DNA of 7,305 nt from Prevotella sp. UBA6429 (lineage in GTDB: Bacteria; Bacteroidota; Bacteroidia; Bacteroidales; Bacteroidaceae). The position numbers and the translations under genes were made by a program. The number at the start of each line of letters is the position of its first letter. Within the stretch, counting starts at the first letter, position 1. The stretch spans positions 5,566 to 12,870 of the forward strand of contig DJOV01000032.1 in the NCBI GenBank assembly GCA_002437285.1, written 5' to 3'. This document shows positions 1 to 5,974 of this stretch, in pieces. The notes beneath the pieces were generated by a model that did no database searches, was not told where the DNA came from, and saw nothing but the letters and a program-made list of their open reading frames with translations.

Positions 1-58
1 CCCGCTATGCTCCCTCACGCGCCAACGAAATGACCTCTAAAAGAGCCTCAAAATCTGA

Positions 59-66
59 CAAAGCTA
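59..66 (-). promoter_or_regulatory. possible leftward -7 element past the receptor gene
   Basis: On the minus strand this reads TAGCTTTG, a match to the Bacteroidota -7 consensus TAnnTTTG. It lies just beyond the receptor stop codon and points out of the window. No TTTG is visible at the expected -33 distance, so this may be chance. The remaining bases of 1-83 show no gene and no convincing terminator hairpin for the receptor. Confidence 0.2.
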
Positions 67-83
67 ATTTATAGAACCCACCT

Positions 84-2393
84 TTAAAATTTCAAGCTTG
101 CGGTGAGTTCCACGGTGAAGGGCCTGAGGTACGAACCCGTCATGAGTTGGTTCTTGATGTCCTTGGCCTCCTCCTTGGTGATGAGCTCGGCTCCGGCGAT
201 GCTGCCTTTCGCTCCCGTCTGGTTGAGGAAGTTGACGATGGTGCAGCCGAGCGCCAGGCGTTTGTTGGCTTGCCAGTTCAGACCGCCGAATGTCTCCCAG
301 TGGCCGTTGAAGTAATAAGCCTCATTGATGTTGGCATAGGTCTTGGAGAAGTAGCGGAATGAGGTCCAGAGCTTCAGCGTCGGGGTGATCATGTAGCTGG
401 GATCCAGTTCGATGAGTACCTGGGGAATCTCGGCCACGATGTTGCCCGTGGCATTGATCTTGCCCTCGTATCCGCTCGAGAACTTCACGCTGGTCTCATA
501 CTTCTTGTAAGTGGGTTTCTGGTAGGTGAAGAGGAAGTGGAAGTCGAAACCGCGGAACGGGTGTGCCACCACGTCCGTGGTCCATCCCCATGTCTGGATG
601 TCGTAGGTCAGCGGTGCGGCCTTGATCTCGCCTTCGTGCTGGAGGTTGAGCGTAGAGTTGTTGTTGGTCTTCGAAATGTATGAGAAGAGCGAGGTGAGGC
701 TGATCCACTTGTTGTTGTAGTAGATGCCGGCGCGTCCGAGCGGCACGCTTATCTTTCCGGTGTTGGGCATGGAGGCTGGGGCGAAGGTCGAGATGTTGGG
801 GTGTTGCACGATATAGGTGAAGTCGCCCGTGAACCCGAAGTTGCCTGTAAGCTTGTAGGTGAGTGCGGCCGTGAAGTCGTAGTTCATCCAGTCGTAGGCC
901 ATGGGCGTGGGTGCGATTTTTGTGCCGTCGGGTGCGGTGGCACCGAGATGATAGTCGGCAAAACGCCCCACAAACTCGCCGCTGGCGTTCCGCACGGCTG
1001 CGTTCTCACCCTTCAGGCGCTGCCATTCGAGACGCGCTCCGTAGTAGGCGTTGAGACGCGGGGTGATGTCCCAGTCGTGGGTGACGTAGAGTGCGAGCTT
1101 GTTCTCATGGCCCTTGTAATACTCAGAGGCATTCTTGTTGAAGTCGTAAAACACGCTCTGGGTCTTGTTGCTGTCCCATAGGCGTACGGCATATGACCCG
1201 TCCTCGGGCACGCTCTGGTCATACATGGTGGTGTTGGAGCAGTAGTCGATGTGGTAGTACCACTCGTTGATGCCCACCCTCAGGGTTGAGGTCCTGAAGC
1301 TTTTTGAGAGTTCAGACGAGAGCAGCAGTTCGTTGATGGTGCCCGCGTTGAGACACGACATGCGGGTCTGCACGTAGCGTCCGTCATATTTCTGCGCCGC
1401 GCCCATGGCATCGGTCATCATGTAGTTGTAGGCTGATGCCGCCCCGTCGGCCTTCAGGTCGATGAGTTGCATGGGTGTCTGATAGACGAAGGCGCCACGG
1501 GCGTGGTCGAAGCGGACGGATGTTTTCCAGTTGAAGCCGTTGCCCAACTTGAGCGTGTTGAGCAGGGAGATCTCAGACGAGCGGTTCTCGTCGTAGTCGT
1601 AGAGTGAGGTCTGCTTCAGCTCACCGTCACGCATGTCGCGGTAGGTGATGTTGGCGTCCACGGGCAGGTAGGAGGTGGTGCCGAGTTTGAACTGGCCAAA
1701 CTCCTTCACGCTGCCGTCGCCCACGTAGATGAAGGGTGCCGACTGTGTGGCGTAGTTGTAAGCGGGGTGTGAGTTGGCGTATTTGTACAGGACCGTCAGC
1801 TCACCGCGTCCCCCGGCATAGCGTTTCGTCAGGGCTGCCTTGTATATCTGTGTGCGGTCCTGGTATTGTGATGAGCGCAACTTGAATGTTCCAGGGTCGA
1901 AGTCCTGGTATGCGCTGACGCTATAAAAGAGGTCTTTGGCGAGAGAACCGTTCAGGTTGAGCGAGAACTCCTGCAAGCCGAAGTGGTTGGTCTTGTAGTC
2001 GAACTGGCCATGAAAGCCCTCCTTGCCCAGTTGGGTCTGCGAGTTGACGGCGTAGCCGATGTTCCCGGTGGTGATTGCGGTTTCCGAGATCTTCAGCAGG
2101 CCCACGTGTGAGAGGCTGGCGTCGGAGCGCCAGGTGGCGTTCACGGGATGCGGATTGGTGGCGTAGGTGACGGGCAGGCCGTTCTCGAGCACGTTCACGT
2201 CGGCTGAGGGCAGGCCGATCTGTATCTCGCGCGGACCGTTTGCACTTGCGGCGTTGAGCATCACGTTGCGGTCGCTCTCCTCTTTGGAATTGGCCGACTT
2301 GCCGTTGCCGTCATTCTGCGCGTTGGCAGCCATCGCCATGAGTGAGGCGAGCACCACGGCAGAGATTCTTGTGTGGTTGTTTGAATACATCAT
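84..2393 (-). CDS. TonB-dependent-receptor-like outer-membrane protein, short N-terminus
   Basis: Predicted 769-residue outer-membrane beta-barrel, probably importing a sugar or oligosaccharide. Residues 1-25 form a signal peptide (hydrophobic SAVVLASLMAMAANA) with a type I cleavage site after ANA, before Q26. A polar linker (26-52) leads into a plug-like segment from PREIQIGLP (54-62) through TAITTGNIGYAVN (105-117). From about residue 130 there are alternating aromatic/polar strands (LNLNGSL, YSVSAYQ, LTVLYKYANSH) to the end, and the chain closes with a terminal Phe (ELTASLKF) as expected for BAM-inserted barrels. I recognise this as a Bacteroidota TonB-dependent receptor type. Many relatives carry an N-terminal carboxypeptidase-regulatory-like domain; here there is no room for one and no clear TonB box. 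It is transcribed divergently from the permease-fructokinase pair, so a sugar ligand is inferred; the ligand itself cannot be read. No SusD-like partner is present in the window. Start: the tandem ATG ATG at 2393/2390 precedes the signal peptide directly. Confidence 0.85.
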   Translation of the reverse strand: MMYSNNHTRISAVVLASLMAMAANAQNDGNGKSANSKEESDRNVMLNAASANGPREIQIGLPSADVNVLENGLPVTYATNPHPVNATWRSDASLSHVGLLKISETAITTGNIGYAVNSQTQLGKEGFHGQFDYKTNHFGLQEFSLNLNGSLAKDLFYSVSAYQDFDPGTFKLRSSQYQDRTQIYKAALTKRYAGGRGELTVLYKYANSHPAYNYATQSAPFIYVGDGSVKEFGQFKLGTTSYLPVDANITYRDMRDGELKQTSLYDYDENRSSEISLLNTLKLGNGFNWKTSVRFDHARGAFVYQTPMQLIDLKADGAASAYNYMMTDAMGAAQKYDGRYVQTRMSCLNAGTINELLLSSELSKSFRTSTLRVGINEWYYHIDYCSNTTMYDQSVPEDGSYAVRLWDSNKTQSVFYDFNKNASEYYKGHENKLALYVTHDWDITPRLNAYYGARLEWQRLKGENAAVRNASGEFVGRFADYHLGATAPDGTKIAPTPMAYDWMNYDFTAALTYKLTGNFGFTGDFTYIVQHPNISTFAPASMPNTGKISVPLGRAGIYYNNKWISLTSLFSYISKTNNNSTLNLQHEGEIKAAPLTYDIQTWGWTTDVVAHPFRGFDFHFLFTYQKPTYKKYETSVKFSSGYEGKINATGNIVAEIPQVLIELDPSYMITPTLKLWTSFRYFSKTYANINEAYYFNGHWETFGGLNWQANKRLALGCTIVNFLNQTGAKGSIAGAELITKEEAKDIKNQLMTGSYLRPFTVELTASLKF

Positions 2394-2447
2394 GTTTGAG
2401 GTTTTGATTTTTAGTCGTAATTTTCAGTTATTGGCTTTTTGTTTCGA

Positions 2448-2460
2448 TGCCGCAAAGTTA
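2448..2460 (-). promoter_or_regulatory. promoter core for the receptor gene
   Basis: The minus strand reads TAACTTTGCGGCA, containing TAACTTTG (2453-2460), a full match to the Bacteroidota -7 consensus. It would start transcription near 2446 and leave a leader of about 50 bases before the ATG at 2393. No TTTG is seen about 20 bp upstream, so the promoter may depend on an activator. The same 13 bases occur in the opposite orientation upstream of the permease (2728-2740). Confidence 0.6.
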
Positions 2461-2485
2461 GGGGGATGCTGGCGGGGCGGAGTGA

Positions 2486-2551
2486 ACATTTCGTTCATCA
2501 TGAGCCAAATATGTTGCATGAAACATAATTGACATGAGATGAACGAAATGT
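2486..2551. promoter_or_regulatory. candidate operator: 14-bp inverted repeat around a palindrome
   Basis: ACATTTCGTTCATC at 2486-2499 is matched exactly in reverse complement by GATGAACGAAATGT at 2538-2551. Between them lies an imperfect palindrome, ATGTTGCATGAAACAT (2511-2526), symmetrical at 14 of 16 positions around CATG. Partial direct copies follow at 2642-2650 (TCGTTCATC) and 2661-2671 (TTCGTTTCATG). The first arm would sit roughly 40-53 bp upstream of the predicted receptor transcription start, a usual place for an activator. The regulator is not in the window. The rest of the 387-bp divergent region (2394-2780) holds no credible gene. Confidence 0.5.
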
Positions 2552-2727
2552 GGAAGAGGTGCGTTTCCTTCCCCCTTCATTGCGGGTAGCTGGCTGGGTT
2601 GCGGGGCATGTTTGGCCCTTCGCCACCGGGTCTGTCAATAATCGTTCATCTTGGTGCGCATTCGTTTCATGTGCGGATTTTGCAATCAGGAGAAACATAT
2701 CTTACATCCATTTCCCGGCGCGATCCG

Positions 2728-2740
2728 TAACTTTGCGGCA
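2728..2740 (+). promoter_or_regulatory. promoter core for the permease-fructokinase operon
   Basis: TAACTTTGCGGCA contains TAACTTTG (2728-2735), a full match to the Bacteroidota -7 consensus. Transcription would begin near 2742, about 40 bases before the permease ATG at 2781. As with the divergent receptor promoter there is no clear -33 TTTG, so activator dependence is plausible. The 13 bases are identical to the receptor promoter core in mirror orientation. Confidence 0.6.
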
Positions 2741-2780
2741 CGAAATGTTACCAAAGGACTAAAAACAAATTCAACAAACC

Positions 2781-3997
2781 ATGAACAACTCCATTTCATC
2801 CAACTCAAGACGCGCCCTCTTTCCCGTGATGGCGACCTTCTTCACCATGGGATTCGTAGACCTCGTGGGCGCTGTGTCCAACAACATGCAGGAGGACTTC
2901 GGCCTTAGCGATTCGGCTGCCAACTTCTTCCCCTCGCTTGTGTTCTTCTGGTTTCTCATCTTCTCAGTGCCCACGGGCATGCTGATGAACAAGATAGGAC
3001 GCAAGAGGACTGTGCTGCTCTCCATCGCCCTGACCACACTGGCTGTGTTCTTGCCGCTTTTAGACAACTTCATGCCCTCGAAGGAGAGCCAGCTCTGGCT
3101 GATGTATGTCTCTTTCTCGCTGCTCGGCATCGGCAATGCCATCATGCAGACCAGCATCAATCCCCTCGTGACCGTGATCGTGAAAGGCCATCTGGCCTCG
3201 ACGCTCACCTTCGGCCAGTTTGTCAAGGCCATCGCCTCGTTTATCGCACCGCTCATCGCTGCATGGGGTGCGACGACCACCGCGCCTGTTCTCGGCCTTT
3301 CATGGCGCGTCCTCTTCCTCTTGTTCTTCGTCATCGGCATGATTGCCACGCTGTGGCTCGGCATGACCCATATAGAGGAGGAACCCATTGAGGACAAGGC
3401 TTCAGGGTTCGCTGACTGCTTGAAGATGCTGGCTCACCCATCATCCTGTTCTCGTTTCTCGGCATCATGTGTCATGTGGGCATCGACGTGGGCACCAATG
3501 CTGTAGCTCCGAAGATTCTCTTTGAGCGTCTCGGGGGCGAGGGCGACACGCTCAGCATGTTTGAGTATGCCACCAGCATCTATTTCGCCTTCCGCACCTT
3601 GGGGTGTTTCACAGGGTCGATCATCATGCGGCGATTGAACATACGTGTATTCTTCACCGTCATCGTGCTGATGATGGCCCTCGCGATGGTGGGCTTTGTC
3701 TTTGGCACAGAGAAGTGGGAACTGTGGGCCGCCATCGCTCTCGTGGGCTATGGCAACAGCAATGTGTTCTCCATCGTCTTCTCGCAGGCCCTGCTCTCTG
3801 CACCCAACAAGAAGAACGAGGTGTCGGGCCTCATGATCATGGGCCTCTTCGGAGGCACCGTGTTCCCCCTGCTCATGGGATTTGCAAGCGACGCGGCCAA
3901 GGCGGCGGGCATGCTCCATCCACAGGTGTGGGCGGCGCTGGTGATGGCAGTGGGCGTGGTGTATCTGCTCACTTATGCATCGAAAGTAAAACAGTAA
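2781..3997 (+). pseudogene. FHS-type major facilitator sugar permease, frameshifted
   Basis: Inner-membrane sugar:proton symporter of the fucose/glucose-galactose permease branch of the major facilitator superfamily. Repaired, it would be 405 residues, normal for the family. The first frame encodes residues 1-220, with the first helix region (FFTMGFVDLVGAVSNNM), the loop 2-3 signature GMLMNKIGRKRTV (66-78) and NPLVTVIV. It then runs into nonsense and stops at 3504-3506, giving 241 residues. From 3440 the second frame continues without a stop (IILFSFLGIMCHVGIDVGTN onwards) through the C-terminal helices to the stop at 3997. An ATG at 3467 could start only a C-terminal fragment of 176 residues. 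The break fits loss of one C from CACCCCATC. Start 2781 is chosen because it directly precedes a normal cytoplasmic N-terminus. It is followed 52 bp later by the fructokinase, so fructose is the likely substrate, although other hexoses cannot be excluded. It could be a true recent pseudogene or a sequencing error. Confidence 0.85.
3435..3442 (+). other. frameshift site in the permease gene
   Basis: The codons read CAC CCA TCA in the first frame, while conserved-looking sequence resumes with ATC at 3440 in the other frame. Adding one C to the CCC run at 3437-3439 gives CAC CCC ATC and joins the two halves cleanly. No canonical slippery heptamer or obvious downstream stimulatory structure is seen, so programmed frameshifting is unlikely. 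Confidence 0.8.
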
Positions 3998-4049
3998 AGA
4001 CTTGTCCCTGAAATCATTTTTAGAATCTACCTAATAACAATCAAGAAAT

Positions 4050-4931
4050 ATGGAAAACTACGTAGTAGGTCTTGGCGAAGCACTCTGGGATGTGCTTCCC
4101 GAAGGAAAGAAATTGGGCGGTGCTCCGGCTAACTTTGCGTTCCATGCCGGACAGTTCGGACTGAATGCCATCGCCGTGAGCGCATTGGGTGAGGATAAGC
4201 TCGCCGATGAGACAATACAGCAGTTTGATGACAAGAAACTTCCCTATTGCTTGCCGCGTGTGCCTTATCCTACCGGTACCGTGCAGGTGACGCTCGATGA
4301 CGAGGGCGTGCCCACATACGACATCAAGGAGAATGTGGCGTGGGACAACATACCATTCAACGAGGAGGTGCTCCATGTGGCTGAGAACGCCCGTGCCGTG
4401 TGCTGGGGATCGCTGGCACAGCGCAACGTGGTGAGCCGACAGACCATATACAAGTTCCTCGACGCGACACCCAAGGACTGCATGAAGATATTTGACATCA
4501 ACCTGCGGCAGAACTTCTACACTAAGGATGTCATCTGCGAGAGCATGAAGCGCTGCAATGTCCTCAAGATCAATGACGAGGAACTGATCATCATCGGACG
4601 CATGTTTGGCTATCCCGGTCTGGACATCGAAAACAAGTGCTGGCTCATACTCGGCAAGTATGACCTCGACATGCTGGTGCTTACCTGCGGCGTCAATGGC
4701 AGTTATGTGTTCACGCGCGGTTCCATGTCGTTTCAGCCCACCCCGAAGGTGGACGTGGCAGACACCGTTGGTGCGGGCGACTCCTTCACCGGCACGTTCT
4801 GTGCCTCCATCCTTGAGGGCATGCCTGTGGCTGAGGCTCACCGGCGTGCTGTGCGCGTGAGCGCATATGTATGTACGCAGAATGGGGCCATGCCGGAGTT
4901 GCCTGAAGAAGTGAGAAACAGGAAAGGGTGA
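4050..4931 (+). CDS. fructokinase (PfkB/ribokinase family)
   Basis: Cytoplasmic 293-residue carbohydrate kinase, predicted to phosphorylate fructose with ATP and feed it to glycolysis. The N-terminus GLGEALWDVLPEGKKLGGAPAN (residues 7-28) contains the sugar-binding GGAPAN signature. FDINLRQ (148-154) and the NDEE stretch (175-178) are typical internal family motifs. LTCGVNGSYVF (211-221) leads towards the second PfkB signature DTVGAGDSFTG (238-248), with the anion-hole GAG and catalytic base Asp244. The length is usual for bacterial fructokinases. It lies 52 bp downstream of the sugar permease on the same strand with no terminator between, and an intrinsic terminator follows, so the two form an operon. 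The leader (AATCAAGAAAT) is AT-rich without a strong Shine-Dalgarno, as is normal in Bacteroidota. Fructose specificity rests on overall resemblance and context; another hexose is possible. An antisense frame over the whole gene is a shadow. Confidence 0.92.
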   Translation: MENYVVGLGEALWDVLPEGKKLGGAPANFAFHAGQFGLNAIAVSALGEDKLADETIQQFDDKKLPYCLPRVPYPTGTVQVTLDDEGVPTYDIKENVAWDNIPFNEEVLHVAENARAVCWGSLAQRNVVSRQTIYKFLDATPKDCMKIFDINLRQNFYTKDVICESMKRCNVLKINDEELIIIGRMFGYPGLDIENKCWLILGKYDLDMLVLTCGVNGSYVFTRGSMSFQPTPKVDVADTVGAGDSFTGTFCASILEGMPVAEAHRRAVRVSAYVCTQNGAMPELPEEVRNRKG

Positions 4932-5010
4932 CACCCGCAATTCTCGGATATTAGCTTCATCCGATGTTAGGGGTGAAAAGATTGTACAGGAAGGATAACG
5001 CCCCCAACCT

Positions 5011-5048
5011 GCCGTGTCGTGACCGTGTGGTTGCGATGCGGCTTTTTT
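5011..5048 (+). terminator. intrinsic terminator after the fructokinase gene
   Basis: GCCGTGTCG (5011-5019) pairs with CGATGCGGC (5034-5042) as a nine-pair stem with two G-U pairs. An inner ACC/GGT pairing closes a GTGT loop. Six T follow at 5043-5048. The hairpin sits 80 bases past the fructokinase stop and would end the permease-fructokinase transcript. Confidence 0.85.
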
Positions 5049-5102
5049 GTTGTTCGCCCGAATTATTGTTGCGTTTCCAGTCTGTGTTTCTCATTTTTTA
5101 TT

Positions 5103-5110
5103 TATCTTTG
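5103..5110 (+). promoter_or_regulatory. possible rightward -7 element
   Basis: TATCTTTG matches TAnnTTTG but has no clear -33 element and no convincing gene in its direction; the open frame that follows (from 5130) runs antisense into pabC. Chance is a real possibility in this AT-rich stretch. Confidence 0.25.
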
Positions 5111-5116
5111 CGACAG

Positions 5117-5173
5117 ATAATCAAAAAAGTTGTATCAGTCTAATAATCAGAGAAGTTGTTGCGACTGGATAAT
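5117..5173. repeat. tandem repeats of 26-bp period
   Basis: ATAATCA-N3-AAGTTGT occurs at 5117-5133 and again at 5143-5159, exactly 26 bp apart. ATAAT recurs at 5169-5173, again 26 bp on, as the start of a degenerate third unit. TTGCGAC also recurs at 5108-5114 and 5159-5165. They lie between the fructokinase terminator and the orphan leftward promoter, in a 420-bp stretch without a convincing gene. Confidence 0.6.
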
Positions 5174-5227
5174 TTTTGGTAACGATTTAGCGAAAGTCAA
5201 GCTGCTTTCGGCTGCTTTGCTTTGCAT
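5147..5227 (-). other. 26-codon open frame after the orphan promoter
   Basis: This is the first ATG downstream of promoter copy A. Its leader (about 20 bases from the predicted start site) is close to that of pabB. It encodes MQSKAAESSLTFAKSLPKII followed by six more residues, then TGA. I recognise no homologue. It may be a tiny peptide, the stub of a decayed gene, or chance. Confidence 0.2.
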
Positions 5228-5248
5228 AATGTTTCAAACAACTTTTGC

Positions 5249-5311
5249 GGTTGCAAAGATATGGCATTTATTTGATAACGCCAAATATTTTAGTAGCCAT
5301 GTTCGCTACAA
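5249..5311 (-). promoter_or_regulatory. leftward promoter module, copy A (orphan)
   Basis: On the minus strand there is TTTG (plus 5282-5285), a 20-bp spacer, then TATCTTTG (plus 5254-5261). Upstream lies an inverted repeat, GTAGC (5293-5297) with GCTAC (5305-5309). The 63 bases match the pabB promoter module (6980-7042) at 48 positions with no gaps, and 19 of 20 within AGTAGCCATGTTCGCTACAA. It points away from pabC into sequence without a recognisable gene; the first ATG downstream (5227) opens only 26 codons. Confidence 0.6.
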
Positions 5312-5333
5312 CTGCGAAATAATCAGTAAATTA

Positions 5334-5384
5334 GGAATAGCAATAGAGAATGTTCAAAAGTGGACATTCTCTATTGCTATTTCC
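5334..5384 (-). terminator. long hairpin across the pabC stop codon
   Basis: The arm at 5336-5353 is the exact reverse complement of 5364-5381 (18 bp), and GG/CC extends it past one bulged T. The intervening 10 bases (5354-5363) contain the TGA stop and can add a few more pairs. In the pabC mRNA the 5' arm is formed by the last coding codons. There is no strong U run after the stem, so it may be an RNA-stability element or 3'-end block instead of a classical terminator. Confidence 0.55.
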
Positions 5385-5959
5385 ATTTCGCCAAACTCAA
5401 CCATCGCATTGAAAAGACTTATTTTGTTGGCATTTCGCAAATCCTCCAATGTAATATCGGCTTCACGAATGATTCCCTTGTCCAAGAGTGCGGCTCTTTT
5501 TGTGCCGGGCAATAATGGATGCCTGGGAGTTATCCACTGTTTGCCGTCAAATATGGCGAGGTTTGTGAATGAGGTATCTGTTAAAAGTCCATGCTTGACA
5601 ATAATGATTTCATCACACTCTCCTTTCTGTGCAACCAAGGCATTGATATGGCTGCGGTCGGTACTTTTATAATCATACACAATCATGTCATCTTCGACCA
5701 CTTGAAGGGAGTTTATATTCCGCATGGAGTACGGAGCATATTCTACTGCTTCAATGCCCTGCTCGCCATACACCACTCTCGCCTTGTAGAAGTCCATGCT
5801 TGCCGTTGGATTTATCAGTCTTTCCAACGAAGGCATGAATGCACTATATAGTGAAGGGAAGAACTTCTGGATGGTTCTTTCCATTCTTTCCTGATGGTAT
5901 GCAAGAGCTTGCACCTTTCCATCCTTAATCTTTATTGTCTCTACAAATTGCTGTATCAT
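5354..5959 (-). CDS. pabC: 4-amino-4-deoxychorismate lyase (class IV aminotransferase fold)
   Basis: PLP-dependent cytosolic enzyme of 201 residues, predicted to split aminodeoxychorismate into p-aminobenzoate and pyruvate for folate synthesis. Lys98 in YDYKSTDR is the expected PLP Schiff-base lysine. The LTDTSFTNLAIF stretch (126-137) is the family's TExSxxNI region, with Asp128 where Glu is more usual. ITPRHPLLPGTKRAALL (143-159) is the phosphate-binding LLPGT motif with its flank. It is shorter than E. coli PabC but complete in its motifs. It begins 15 bases after the pabB stop, on the same strand, so the pair is co-transcribed and makes p-aminobenzoate in two consecutive steps. The start at 5959 is the first ATG of the frame. 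A D-amino-acid or branched-chain aminotransferase is the alternative by fold, but the pabB neighbour makes lyase much more likely. Base composition is clearly AT-richer than the sugar locus to the left. Confidence 0.88.
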   Translation of the reverse strand: MIQQFVETIKIKDGKVQALAYHQERMERTIQKFFPSLYSAFMPSLERLINPTASMDFYKARVVYGEQGIEAVEYAPYSMRNINSLQVVEDDMIVYDYKSTDRSHINALVAQKGECDEIIIVKHGLLTDTSFTNLAIFDGKQWITPRHPLLPGTKRAALLDKGIIREADITLEDLRNANKISLFNAMVEFGEMEIAIENVHF

Positions 5960-5974
5960 ATTAAAATCTGTGTT

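Noticed and set aside
2498..2762. Short open frames of 66-85 codons in the divergent intergenic region
   Set aside because: They overlap each other on both strands, cross the predicted operator and promoter elements, and show no protein-like composition.
2771..3397. 208-codon leftward frame over the permease N-terminal half
   Set aside because: Antisense shadow of a permease with clear transmembrane and loop signatures.
3430..3470. Programmed ribosomal frameshift in the permease
   Set aside because: A -1 shift would be needed, but no X XXY YYZ slippery heptamer lies at the junction, and the family is not known to use recoding.
4041..4940. 299-codon open frame antisense to the whole fructokinase gene
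   Set aside because: It is a GC-rich shadow frame: histidine- and arginine-rich composition, no recognisable domain, and complete overlap with a kinase that has all its motifs.
4957..5094. 45-codon leftward frame starting MRNTDWKRNN
   Set aside because: It overlaps the fructokinase terminator and is basic and low in complexity, with no known relative that I can name. Kept only as a weak possibility for the product of the orphan promoter.
5130..5672. 180-codon rightward open frame crossing the pabC 3' end
   Set aside because: It would start in the repeat region, pass through the hairpin and read pabC backwards. It has no recognisable motif, and pabC has clear family signatures.
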